The position numbers were made by a program, and so were the translations under genes. A DNA stretch of 64,000 nucleotides from Trichuris trichiura (lineage: Eukaryota > Nematoda > Enoplea > Trichinellida > Trichuridae). The stretch is taken from the NCBI GenBank assembly GCA_037903355.1, contig JBAJFE010000004.1, positions 2,542,001-2,606,000 of the forward strand. The letters are read 5' to 3'. Positions within the stretch are counted from its first letter, which is position 1. Every line of letters starts with the position of its first letter. The notes beneath the pieces are model-generated. The model was not told the DNA's origin and did no database searches. It saw nothing but the letters and a program-made list of their open reading frames with translations. Positions 35,340-46,513 of this stretch are shown one piece after another.

Positions 35340-35920
35340 GCGACTAAAACAAAAATTAAATAATAAAAACAAAAGCAAAAAATAAAAGTAAAATATCGCT
35401 TCGACGTAAAATAAAATAACCTCATTAAGTTTTTCTACCAAACAAAACTTCGGTGTGATCAGGAGCGGGTTTGAATCAAGAATCCGACAGACTGAAATCC
35501 CGAATGGGACGAAAAAAATACACTGTAATTTATAGCCTTCTGATAGTTGCCCTTTGGCATCTTTTAGCTAAGGAATGTACTTGAGTAGAGGCATTATTAT
35601 ACTGGACTGGTTTCTGGATCACTAACCTTGAACAGGGACAAATTAATAACGCCTCTACTGAAATACATTCCGTTACTAGATGCCTATGGACAAATGCCAT
35701 AAGGTTATAGCTTACGCTGTATTTTCGAACTAGTCGGGATCTCGACATGTTAGGACTTTGGCCGCCCCTCATTAAGAGCACGGAAGTTCTGTTTTTCTCA
35801 ATAAAAACCATCTATAACAGGTCAACTGGCTGTAACAAGGCAGAAAGAAATTTTCAAACTCAAACATTAAAATAAGAGTGCGCTTCAACTTAGCCTAAAC
35901 AACTTGACTTCATCCATGCA
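35340..35920. other. Intergenic, no gene seen
   Basis: No supported exon. An ORF at 35530-35811 (minus) has no recognisable features. Confidence 0.4.
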
Positions 35921-35929
35921 GGCATACAT

Positions 35930-37370
35930 GGAACGTATGTACAGTAACTATAAAACGAGCACGTGCTTAAGCTGTATGCAGCACGCATACAGTACATGCT
36001 GCTTAAATGTAAGATAGTTTCCGTTCTCCAGAGTTTCTACAACATACGCTAATATAGAGGTTGTATACCGTATACATACAAGATATTTACGGAATTTGCG
36101 ACATTCATGCGGTATACTTTGCCTATAAGCAGAATGTCACCGAAACCCACGGTTTCTAACGGTACATGTGTAATATCTATGCTGTACGTACGTGCATACG
36201 AGGAACATTTATGTAATATATGACTCCTACACCGTACACATTGCTCATAACTGAGATAGTTAAGGCATAAATGTTCACTACGTCATAAATGCGGTATATA
36301 TGGTATCTATAACTGCATGCATAGGATATCCATGAAACTTATGACATGTACATGGTTTAAGTTGCATATAAAGGAAGTACTTACATCTACCCTCTCTACG
36401 GCATAAGTGCAGTATTCATGTTGTATATATCTGCATAGAAGAAATATTTAGCTCAGATGACGTACACGCGGCATACATTGCTTGTAAACGGGATATTTGT
36501 GATATGCAGGCTCTGCAGCCACAAAAGCAGTGCCTGTAGCACATATACTCGCCTGCAGAATACATTATGCTATATCAACAGGATTCACGTAGTACCTTGC
36601 ATGTATACCCTGGAGACACTAGAGATTACAAACACCTTATTCATAAGCAATGTACACTACGTGTATGCTACGGGCGCCATAGACACTGCATGTGTGCCTG
36701 GAGATCCGGAATGTCGCGGATGTCTTACTTAAAAGCGGTTTACACAATATGCATACCATAAATGGCATAAACCTGTCTTGTGTGCAAGTACAGAGCCATA
36801 ATTACTGCAAGGGTCGCTCTATAAGCCAAGTGTATCGTGTCTACGCTATACCTGCACTAAATACTTCCTATCTGCAAGTATATGCAACAAGAATATCACA
36901 TCTGTGCCGTAGAAAGAGTAGATAACATAAATAGTCTCTCTACATGCAGCTTAAGCCATCTACGTGCTATAGACTTCATGAATGTCTCATGGATTGGGTT
37001 AAATACACGATAGATACTACATCTACACTGTAGCCATCCCAGTCATAAGCAATGTCTACCACATATAAGCCATATATGACGTAAATATATGCTTCGTCTC
37101 CAAGTACATACAGCATACGTACTACACGTTTACTACAGAAACCATGGGCCTCGCAGGTATTGCACTTATAGGCGAAGTATACTGCGGAAATGCTTGTATG
37201 CATACGATACACAACCTCTGTTTTACGCTCACTGAGGAACAGAATGCACGCTGTACATAGCAGACATGCGCTGGCTTTATAGTTACTACATATACCTTCT
37301 ATGTATTACGGACAATGGATTTACATCAAGCAAACTGCGTGCATGAGTACAGGTATGACAACAGGACCAG
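35930..37370. repeat. Degenerate TAC/CAT-rich satellite-like block
   Basis: About 1.4 kb with a strikingly different texture: dense GCATAC, GTATAC, TACATG and CATATA words. Variants of GCGGTATACTTTGCCTATAA recur (near 36110, as GCGGCATACATTGCTTGTAA near 36470, and as TAAGCAATGTCTACC near 37046 in reverse sense). This suggests an ancient tandem array with a unit of several tens of bases. No consistent reading frame. Period and copy number were not measured. Confidence 0.6.
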
Positions 37371-38524
37371 TTGCTGCTAGGCCATTAGAAAAGTGATCAT
37401 GTTTTAACAACAGCGCCTTTACTGTTAAATAAATTCTTTTTCCGCCAGTATAAAAAACGTCGGCAGAAAAGCATGGGAACTGTCGACGCGTTAAGGCAAA
37501 AAAAGCAGCGCATTTCGATTAATTTATTTAGAAATTGACTAGCTAAAATTTTTCTTTTCATGTATACGCGTTCTTTTAGGCGTAAGCAAAGTGCCCAACC
37601 GCGGGAAAGCAAGCCGGAAAAATTTATTTCGAAAAAAACCGCTAACAACTTGGAGAAGCTAGCAACAAGAGCTGTAGAAGAGCGAAGAGCCGATTCGCGG
37701 AAAATTAAAACGAAAAAAATTGCGTAGCTCGCCAATGGTCACTGCAAGCCTAACCCCGCTAAGCTGATGAAAAAAAGTTCGAGGGAACGGTTAGCAAAAC
37801 GGTGTGCGGCAGCGCAAGACGTTTCGTAACTTAATTCGCTAACAAATGTTAGCCACAAGGGAACACGAATCGAATATCTACCTAACAAAACGAGCAAGTG
37901 TCCAAAGCAGGCTTGACAAAAGGGATTTTTGGAATCAAGATGCACAGTATGCTATACGGATTGTCAGGTTGTCAAACTTAGCGAAGCCGTGAAGAAATCT
38001 TGAAGAAAAGCAGGTTCGTTGACGCAAGTGACCGTACTCTCTCCAGACGGTACTACCGGGAAGAATCGGTTCGGTGATCTCGCATGTTGGCTACGCCGTG
38101 TACGCATTGTTTCTACCCAACTCGCTTGTTTACTTGCAATGTTTTTTGTTTTAAGGATTGCCTTGGCGCAATAGAAGCCCCTAGCTTGTTGCAAACCGCC
38201 GGTTATTGCCGAAACGACTCCCGCCTGTTCGGCATGTCCTTTAGGCGCTGATTCGTCGCGTCGAGCATCAAGCTTGTCCGGCCATTGTTTCCGCGCATTT
38301 TTTCAATTTATTTAGCCAGCCAAGTGCAGCCGTCGTTCGGGAAGTTGCCTTTGCAGCAAGCGCGTTTTGCCCGTTTTCCGCTGCCTGTTTCCCAAAGAAT
38401 TTGTACAGTAGCGTTGCATAGAGAGTGTACAGCCTTGCGTTGCCACTTGAATATGTGCGCAAACAGTAGGAATTTTTGTATTTGTTTTCAAACCTCGTTG
38501 CCCGTTTCAAAACGTTTTTTTCAG
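37371..38524. other. No gene identified; may hold 5' exons of the PWWP gene
   Basis: Several 60-112 residue ORFs on both strands look like chance. The first PWWP-gene exon I can read begins at 38525 in phase 2, so at least one upstream exon should lie here or earlier. Confidence 0.4.
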
Positions 38525-39668
38525 AATCGCCGGTTGATCAGCTGACGGTGAACGTTGATTACAAGTGCGATTATTTGATGATGATCTCCAGCGAAGTAAA
38601 CGGTTCAATTTATTGCGGCGTCATGATGAAAATGGACGACAAGTACGGTTTTCCGAACTTTCTTTACGCTTTGATAAACATAGTTCTTTTTTGCCTCAGA
38701 TCAGATACGAATAATTCCTTTGCAAAGCGCTTAGAGTTATGGAAATCTTTGTCCTCTACTTGCAAACGTGACGACATACCGGATGATCCAAAAGCGGTTT
38801 CGGCTGTAGTTCTTCGAAAAATCGAAAATAGCAACTTGGGAAGTAGCTGTGCCACCACGGAATGCCTCAACGGTATTAATCACTACTTGAGACCAAAGTA
38901 TAATACCGTATTTTGAAAAAGACGCAGTTTCATTGAACATTTGCCGCCTAGGCGTCAAAGAAAGTTTTCCGCTTCAACAATTCAAGCTTTGGAATCGCGT
39001 TTGCGTACCATTGGTTCCGGTACAGGGGACAACGGAGTCAAAAAGGCGACGGCTGTACGTCCTTGCACTTTGAAAATAACCTACGGGAAAAGAGCTCGCA
39101 AAAAGACCACTGTGATAAACATGCCGGATGAATACGCTGGTACAAGTAAGAAGTTTTCCCGCCGGTAATTTCGTTCAACAAATTTGCTTTCATAATAGGT
39201 GATCATAGTAGCAATGATAATAAGGCCAATGATAAGCAGTTAGATAAGGCAAAGGTGGAACCTATTGGTACTGTAGAAGGGCCGCGTCGTCTGGGAGGTG
39301 ACCAAAGGCGATTTAGCGTAGGTGATGTGGTTTGGGCAAAAATGAAAGGCTACTCGCACTGGCCAGCGGAGGTTCATCGCCTGGGCGAACGAAAATTGTG
39401 CGTCCTTTGGTGCGGTTCATCCGAGTCTACCGGTATAGTACCTGTTGGGGCCGTGGAACCATTTCAAGATAAATTTGCCGATCACTACAATCCAAAGCAT
39501 ACTCGGGCTTACCAAAATGCCGTAGCCGTTGCAATGGTAAAGGAGATTTTCAATCTTAGAGCAATTAGGCATTCCTCACTGCTGTCCAACGACTGTCAGG
39601 ATAGTCTGCTCGATCTGCTCGCTTCTCTTTGCCCCAAATGCCATTGCGACCGAATGTACGTGAATTGA
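38525..39668 (+). CDS. PWWP-domain chromatin protein, PWWP2-like (5' end missing)
   Basis: PWWP domains bind DNA and methylated histone H3 (K36me), and PWWP2A/B are chromatin readers tied to deacetylase complexes. Exons 38525-38642, 38700-38897, 38952-39145 and 39199-39668 join in phase, with introns of 57, 54 and 53 nt, giving about 326 residues without the start. The first exon has a segment resembling the PWWP2 internal domain (VDQLTVNVDYKCDYLMM, GSIYCGVMMKMDD). A basic linker follows (RQRKFSASTIQALESRLR). The PWWP domain fills the last exon: RFSVGDVVWAKMKGYSHWPA, here with a YSHWPA form of the signature, then LCVLWCGSS and AVEPFQDKF. Assignment to PWWP2 rather than DNMT3- or NSD-type PWWP proteins is inference from order and the short C-terminus. 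Confidence 0.75.
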
Positions 39669-40867
39669 CTGACGACGGGTTAGGAAACGAATTGGCATGG
39701 TCAGACCTGCCTTTTAATTGTAATAAAAAACATCAGAAACGTCTCAATAATTTCACATTTTGAAAGGTCAGCAAAAAAGTAAACTTTCCGTATGTACGCG
39801 TGATTCGTTAAATACGTTATGCTAAACTTGTCTTAAAACTTTTTGCACCTATGAAGTTAGAAGCGACCCTTATATGTCTATGACATAAAGTAGGCGTGTT
39901 TAGCATCGCCTGTCGTGATAATGTGAACACTAGTGAAGCCTTATTATCATAGCTGAAAACCCGAGGCAATGTTTATGACGTTTCAACGATTTGAATATTT
40001 TCTTCTTCGACAAACAAAAAAGCTATCCCGTCAAACATTGCGCCCCTTATCTAACAGCGGTGAAGACTTGTGAACTTGTGGTAACCATATCTCCTACGTA
40101 CAAGACTTTCTACTGGCTTACTGTCAGTTTGAACCTCGATTTTCAGGTTCTTTTTAAAGATAATCTTTTCAGGGTGTTTTAACATTCTTCCTGAAAAGTA
40201 AACATAGGGTGTGTTAAGCTTTGCGGACTGAAATTTGAATTCTGACAAGAGCGGCGGCATAACTTTACATCTTGAGATCATATTGAAGCTTTAACATGGC
40301 GGGACAACGTCGTGCTGAGTTATGGCGTCGAATGAGACTTTTTACGCGAATCCATACGACAGATCAATCTAAAAGAGAAGCGCTCGATTCATAAAAAATC
40401 GTCTCTCCTTAACTTGAGAAATTACGCCTTTTAAATGAATCTAATGTCACAGTATGAAAGTTGCCCGAACGATGCACAGCGCGTTTACCCGTTGAAGACA
40501 CTGTTCCTATTTAAATCTGATCGAAAGTGCATGTCGTTCAAAATCAGTTTCTGTTGCTACAGACACTATAGGAAGCTAATTAAAATGAGGTTTAATTAAA
40601 ACGCTTTAATTACCGTACGAAATTGTGCCAAGGGGACTTCGATAGCGCGATCGTTTCGTTGAGGTCGAAGTAGTTGAAGCCATCACGGTTCTACAAACTC
40701 CTTCCTCAAAATAAAAATATCGCCGCTGCTAAGCTGTACTCTCTTCTTAAGCCGATAAAGCTTATCTTCGCAGTTTTTTTCAGCTTAATGATATTGCGGG
40801 TTATTTTTTGAATGAGCGATAAAAAGAAAGGTTTATTACGAACATTTTGCATATGATTGGCCCTCCA
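39669..40867. other. Intergenic, no gene seen
   Basis: AT-rich, only short ORFs. Confidence 0.5.
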
Positions 40868-41402
40868 CTTTTGCTGATAACAGTTTGACTGTATTATGCA
40901 AATTTTGATAACTTGGCGAGTAAAAATTGATAAGCGGTAAAACAATAAGCGTCCGTTTTCTTGCTGATAACAGTCCGGATTGACAACAGTTCCAATCAAT
41001 TATGCTAATTTTTAAAAGAAGGGAAGCAAGATGTTTCTACTTCTGTTGATAACAGCTCGTATAGGTTACTGCAACTCTGAGCGTCGACCCATGAATAAAT
41101 GATCGGATACGAAGGGGAGATTGGCTCCAAGGTGGCAAGTCCACGCTTGCATTGACAGCCGCTTTCTCCTCTACTTCTGCTGATGACAATTTCAGTCAGT
41201 GATTTAGAAACAAGCGGATATCGCTTTGAAAACATAGCTCCTTTTAACAGGTCTGTGTGTGTTAACATTATTGTACGGAAAAGCTACCCGTTCAAAAAAT
41301 CGTTTAATTGCGAAGCTTTTCTGAACGATTTTTTGAACAGGTAGCTTTTCCGTACAATAATGTTAACACACACACACCCGTTAAAAGGAGCTATGTTTTC
41401 AA
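40868..41402. repeat. Left inverted arm flanking the Penelope-like element, with local hairpin
   Basis: 40868-41060 is an inverted copy of about 44600-44810: TTGCTGATAACAGTTTGACT, AAAAATTGATAAG and GATGTTTCTACTTCTGTTGA recur on the opposite strand at the far side. The words TGCTGATAACAG / TGTTGATAACAG recur near 40872, 40961, 41043 and 41176. From 41217 to 41402 the sequence folds on itself: AAAACATAGCTCCTTTTAAC pairs with GTTAAAAGGAGCTATGTTTT, with arms of about 85 bp around a loop near 41315. Confidence 0.75.
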
Positions 41403-41961
41403 AGAAATTCGCTATGTTTACGGAGCACACTTGTTGGCAGAGGCAAGAAGGCTAGAATCGCTGGCTTTAAAATGTGAACTTTAACAAGGAAAGCTAAACT
41501 TCCTACTAAAGTGCAGGGATTGCCGAATCCTACCGAAAGGTTTCCAATTACATTGGTATCAAAGGGACAACCACCATGTTTCCCGCATTCTGTTCTCGGC
41601 TGGCATGGCATTAATGCGGAGTACTATCAGGGACCACAGGCGGCGTTTAGCTGGCTTCCGGGCGGCTTCAGACACCATCTGGTCACACATTTCTGGATCA
41701 GTGAACAGGGCTCTCCTGTCAGGCCTGGACAACCACATTGGGTCTACGCGCATGGCAGTACGTAGGGCCCAAAAACGAGACCTAGACCGAAAGTTTGCGT
41801 CATTATGCCACCACGAGACAAGAATGGAGGACACCAGCTAGGACCAGAAGATTTCCAGGACAACTCTACAAATGAACGGACAACAGAACGGACAGTGGTA
41901 AATTTGAGTTCTGTCACCTTACAAGAAAGCGACTTAATGGTTCTCAGAAAAGGCCTAAACT

Positions 41962-42446
41962 TTGCCCCCACCCCACGTCAACCCCCGTATATTAGACATT
42001 ATTGCTTCCACGGAGCATGGGCTCCTCTCAGTGGATGACCAGAAGGCGACAGACATAAAGCAGGCAATATCGTCCTTAATACTGAGGCACAACTATGGAA
42101 GGGCAAACTTAACGAGGTCAGAATTTCGTACACTTAAACAATTGAAGTCACGAACAGACATAGTGATCACAAAAGCTGACAAGGGCAACATAGTGGTAGT
42201 GTTAGATAAGTCGTTTTACCAAAACAGGATGTCCGCCCTCCTAAACAACACGGTATACTTGCCCATTCAAGACGACCCCACCAAGGTTTCACACAAGACT
42301 TTGAAATGCCTGATACAGGTTTTTGCGCAAGAAACTGGAGATGAAACTCTAACCAGAATAGGCAAGAAGCTAGGGCAAGTCTCCCGTTGGCCCAAAATTC
42401 ACAAGGCCGACATTCCTTTCCGACCGGTAGTGTCGTCCATCTACAG
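41962..42446 (+). pseudogene. PLE polyprotein, N-terminal part
   Basis: Carries the conserved N-terminal block of PLE reverse transcriptases (RTLKQLKSRTDIVITKADKG; VSRWPKIHK; PFRPVVSSIYS). An upstream piece in another frame (from about 41805, NLSSVTLQESDLMVLRKGL) belongs to the same protein, so a frameshift lies near the C-run at 41970-41985. The frame is interrupted at 42446 by the MITE. Confidence 0.8.
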
Positions 42447-42934
42447 CAGCCATTCTCAACCTTTTCTGCGCTAGGCCCCCCTTGGAAGGTGTCCTCAGGC
42501 GCCAGGCCCCCCCTTTTCCTATTGGTCGATTAATTCTTGCGTTTTTTGTATAGGAGCCAATCAGCTTTCAACGGCAACCTCCTAGGATCAAGTTAATGCA
42601 ATGATACAATGCGAATATATCGTCGTCAAATCATTTGAAAAGAGCACTTGGGGTTCTTCGAAACTAACAATGAAACAACTTCGTCGAGTCGAGTGAGAAT
42701 TTATGCCAATCCTCTATAAAGGGATGCTGCTAAGGGTTAACCAATCCTCTATAGAGGACTGGCATAAATTTTCACCCTTCCGATCTACCTAACTACGCTT
42801 GTTTCAATAAGGCTTTTCAGCCCCCCTTGACGGCCTCCTGCCCCCCCCCCCTCTGAAAAATTTTCGATTTCGGCCCCCCCTGACACCCTCTCGGCCCCCC
42901 TTGGGGGCCCCAGGCCCCCCGTTGAGAATGGCTG
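42447..42934. mobile_element. hAT-type MITE inserted in the PLE, 8-bp target duplication
   Basis: The ends are perfect 14-bp inverted repeats, CAGCCATTCTCAAC at the left and GTTGAGAATGGCTG at the right. Both sides are flanked by ATCTACAG (42439-42446 and 42935-42942), an 8-bp duplication. CAG...CTG ends with 8-bp duplications are the hallmark of hAT transposons; the end sequence resembles Charlie-type elements. Inside are GC-rich blocks with runs of C (AGGCCCCCC) and an inner hairpin (TTTATGCCAATCCTCTATA against TATAGAGGACTGGCATAAA). No coding sequence. Confidence 0.92.
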
Positions 42935-42942
42935 ATCTACAG

Positions 42943-43711
42943 CATCACTTCTGAACTAAGTTCGTACCTGAAGCGACTAATTCAACCTTTAGTGGGACGG
43001 CAACAGTCCTCAGTTAAAAACAGCAGGTGTTTTTGCACGGAACTCAAAAGCATACACCTCACACCGACAGATATCATGGTCAGCTATGATGTCAAAGATT
43101 TATTCACCAGCTTGCCGATACCGGAAACCTTAAAGATCTTACTAGACTTACTAAATTCAGACGACACTCTACCTCGACGCACTAAACTCAACCCGTTCCA
43201 CATAGTCAAGCTATGTTCCTTCTGCATGCTTGGGGCGAACACCTTCCACTTCCAGGGCTCCTTTTACAAACAAAAAAACGGTGCACCGATGGGAAGTCCA
43301 CTATCACCGGTACTGGCGGAGGTGTTCATGGAATATTTGGAACAGCGAGTGTTTTCCAAGACTGATGGTGAAAGTGCGCCCACGTTTTTCAAACGATACG
43401 TGGATGACATCTTTGCAATAATCAAAAGGGGAAACGAAGAGGTCTTTCTCGAAGTATTAAACCATGAATTCCCTAACACGATAAAATTCACCATTGAAAA
43501 AGAGTTTGAAGGAAAAATCCCGTTCTTGGATATCCTCATCATTCGCTCACAAGAGGGTATAAAAACTACTGTCTACCGAAAACCGACGCACTCAGACAAA
43601 TATGTTGAGTACACGTCGCACCATCCGCGACACATTATGATTGGGATATTGGGGGGATGGTGGACCGAGCTTTGGCGATCTGCGATCCGGAATATTTGGA
43701 AGAGGAACTGA
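42943..43711 (+). pseudogene. PLE reverse transcriptase core
   Basis: Continues the PLE frame after the MITE in the same phase, with palm-domain motifs: SYDVKDLFTSLP (first catalytic Asp region), GAPMGSPLSPVLAEVF, and YVDDIFAI (catalytic Asp pair), then FLDILIIR. The reading frame then slips near the G-run at about 43650, where the thumb region starts. Without that slip the domain is well preserved, so the copy is not ancient. Confidence 0.85.
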
Positions 43712-44328
43712 GGCACCTACGACGAACCTTTGAAAAGAGTACCCACATAATAAACTCAACAATCCAGCGAAAACTGGGAGGAAGGACAAGGACAAAAAGA
43801 CCTGCTCCAGGACTGCGCCTGATCCTCCCATATTACGCAGGCCTTGGGAACAGACTAAGCTTCCAAGTCTGGTTCAAAGGGAACCCAAGCCTCCGTTCAA
43901 TATTACGGAATGACAAAGAAAGGATACCTCCGGACCAGTGCCCTGGGGTAGTTTATGCAATCAAGTGTGGGCAGGAGCACATGAGGTCCTTAACCAGGTA
44001 CAGGAACGCGGTCAACCGTTTGAACGGAGAACCGTCCATCACGTCAAGTGGCCGTCCGCCAACACTGGATCCGCGAGTTGCCATGGAGAAAGCCAACCAG
44101 AGTTCAGCAGTGGCACAGCACGCAGCGCAATGCACGGGTCAGCTGTGTGCAAAAGTGCTGTGCAAAGAAAGGCACTTTACGATTAGGAAGATGAAGGAAG
44201 CACTTTATATAAAGTTCAACTCCAACATTAACAGGGACGGTGGCATCGCAATCAGTGACACCTGGACCAACATCATCAGGGCCACCAACTGCTGCCGCCT
44301 ACAAGAATCGCCTGTACAGGGACGATAA
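43657..44328 (+). pseudogene. PLE C-terminal region, endonuclease core not seen
   Basis: In a new frame: MVDRALAICDP (thumb), then a linker ending PGVVYAIKCG. In endonuclease-bearing PLEs this last motif leads into the GIY-YIG domain. Here the Y-I-G-x-T part is absent and the sequence runs on to SLTRYRNAVNRL and SSAVAQHAAQC. The endonuclease looks deleted or highly diverged. Confidence 0.6.
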
Positions 44329-44570
44329 CGGTGCACCTCGATGACTTGGAAGTATCCCCAGCCCGGTTAATTCCCTTCCGCTGTCCCCGGTCCCCTCAAC
44401 TACCTGACCCCCCCCCCTTTTTAAAATAATGTCGGATCCCCTTTAAAATGACCTAAGTCTCCCGCGGTTTAAAGCACTAGTCCCACATAAGGGGCGTGCC
44501 AGCACTCATTCTGTCAGTTACCTGCGCTGAAGACGGGCACAGGTGATCCCCGAAAGCTTCGCAATTAAAC

Positions 44571-44815
44571 GATTTTTTGAGCGGGTAGCTTTTCCGTACA
44601 ATAATGTTAACAAGCGGTTATCAACAGAAGTAGAAACGTCTTGTTTCTCCTCTTTTAAAATCACCATAAATGGTTGGAATCGTTATTAACCCAGACTTTT
44701 ATCGGCAAGAAAATGAAAGTTTATTGTTTTACTTCTTATCAATTTTTGTTCGTCGAGTTACCGAAATTTGCATAATCGAGAGTCAAACTGTTATCAGCGA
44801 AACAAGCTAAGCCTG
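44571..44815. repeat. Right inverted arm flanking the Penelope-like element
   Basis: Inverted match to 40868-41320: ACGATTTTTTGAGCGGGTAG, TTTTCCGTACAATAATGTTA, TTATCAACAGAAGTAGAAAC and GACTCTCGATTATGC-type words occur here in the opposite sense. The match fades beyond about 44815. Confidence 0.75.
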
Positions 44816-45541
44816 CTAAAAGACTCCCCGTTTTTCGAAACATTCAATCAATGATAAAAATTTCAATACAAGATGTTTGATAGGCAATTCAAACAATGGA
44901 AAAATAAGACTTCCACCTTCGTTGACCACTCTTCGTACCGCACATAATAATTCCAATGCATTACGCATTAGAAATAGTAAACGGAAGAAACAATACTCTC
45001 TTTGAAAATATGGATACAAAATCGAATTTTTCGGACTAATCAGTCGTAGATAAGCTTGATGCGTATTTAACCTTGAATTAACCATGATATGCTTGGCAAG
45101 TCTTAGTGCCAACGAAGATACGAGAAAAAAATAGTTTTAAAAGCAGTTGTACTGAAGAAACAGCCAACTTAGTAATAAATGAACGTTTGGCTGACCCCTA
45201 AAGTTGATTAGCTGATAAAAAAAATTCAAATTTCAAAACTTACGTACAACGATATGCCAACAAGAAAGTGCTCATTTGGAGTTGAATAAAAAGTCTACAG
45301 TAATAGTACGCATAAGCATCAAAGTTTTACAAGAGCCTTTTTTTGATGTTAAGCAGCGCATTTGAAGACCAATTTCGCTAACACGGCAAAAGATATGCAA
45401 CTTAGTTTCTAAGCAGTGTACAGCATTGAGAAGCAGTGGACAGTGTCCGAAAAATATTCTCCTAAAAGGCAAGCAAGTAACCTGGTCAAAACGAAAAAAT
45501 GATTCGTATTAAGGAGGGGATGTATAAAAAGGTCGTTTAGT
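44816..45541. other. Intergenic, no gene seen
   Basis: AT-rich, no supported exon. Confidence 0.5.
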
Positions 45542-46397
45542 TCATTTGGCCATTTCAATGTTGAACGAACCGTCGGACCGTTGCTGCACTCTGAAATTGT
45601 CCGTCGACAAACCGAAAGGCTTAAGGATAACGTTGCCGAGGCTCTTCAATTGGGCCATCATATCCTCTTTCAACTTGGCGTCCCTCTGCCCAATTTTCCT
45701 TTCAACTTCCTGCAAAAGCAACGCAAATAAAAATTCAGCAAACCATACTACTCTTTAAGTATGAACTTGTAAGGAATTCCGGACGCTCGTATCGGTTGGA
45801 CATTGCGTAAGAATCGATTTTAAATCTTCGACAGCCTTTTCCAACGTTTTTTCATCCTGCTGATACAAGCTGGCGCGCCTTCGAAGCACGCGCAGATAGT
45901 TCGGGTCGAGGCTTAGCGCCATATTGCAATCTTCTATAGCCATCGGCATCTTGTTCTGAACAATAGGAGAGAGCTTTTGTGAAAAAACTAGCCAACAGCG
46001 ACAAAAAAAAGTCCGCCTTTACCATATTAGTAAAACAAGCTGCGCGGTTCCCGTAAAATACCGCCCTCTGTTGCGAAAAAGACGGAGGACAAGTCTCCAG
46101 CGCCTCGGTGTACAGCTTTGCGGCTTCCAAGTAATCTTTGCTCTTAAAATACTCGTTGCCTTTTTCTTTTGTAGTCATTGCTTCTTGCATGCGCTCCTGA
46201 TTAGTCAAAACAAGCTGACAAGATCGTCAAAACCGCTGTACGCTCACCAGTTTAGTTTGTTCGTCCATTTCGAGTTCCAATTTGATTAACAGGTCCTCGT
46301 TTACCGTATACTTTTGAACTTCGGCGTCGACGTCCTCGCCGGTGCCTTCGACGTTTTCGCATTTTCCCTTCGAGGGAGACGCCTCCGCTTTTTCCAT
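45542..46397 (-). CDS. TTC1: TTC1-like tetratricopeptide repeat protein
   Basis: TTC1 is a small TPR adaptor that binds Hsp90/Hsp70 tails and other partners. Exons 46248-46397, 46023-46214, 45767-45955 and 45542-45709 join in phase to 232 residues from ATG 46397 (MEKAEASPSKGK). The TPR units fill about residues 60-180: KEKGNEYFKSKDYLEAAKLY, TEALETCPPSF, FYGNRAACFTNM, PMAIEDCNMALSLDPNYLR and RRASLYQQDEKTLEKAVEDL. The C-terminal LKSLGNVILKPFGLSTDNF is the TTC1-specific signature. The first intron is only 33 nt. The gene starts 116 bases after the stop of mS26 on the same strand, close enough for a shared transcript. Confidence 0.92.
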
Positions 46398-46513
46398 TGT
46401 ATTGCTTAAAGTTCAGATTTAAAAAAGCGCAACATTTTTCGATCGGTTAGTTCGGATATAGGCACGGCAAAGACCGGTTGTAAGATCAAGTCTTGCAATA
46501 CGCATTTTTTATT

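Larger units (their letters stand above)
41403..44570 (+). mobile_element. Penelope-like retroelement, decayed
   Basis: The reverse transcriptase is of the Penelope (PLE) type: an N-terminal TKADKGNIVVVLDKSFY, MVSYDVKDLFTSLPI, QKNGAPMGSPLSPVLAEVFM, then the YVDDIF catalytic box at about 43397-43414. PLEs prime at DNA ends or nicks, and many carry a C-terminal GIY-YIG endonuclease. The frame is broken in at least two homopolymer tracts (C-run near 41975, G-run near 43650) and is split by a 488-bp MITE at 42447-42934. The composition is richer in GC than its surroundings. The element lies between inverted arms, as often seen for Penelope copies. Confidence 0.88.

Noticed and set aside
38285..38545. 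86-residue plus ORF as first exon of the PWWP gene
   Set aside because: Contains an acceptor-like TTTTTTTCAG at 38515-38524 and no family resemblance upstream of it; treated as intron.
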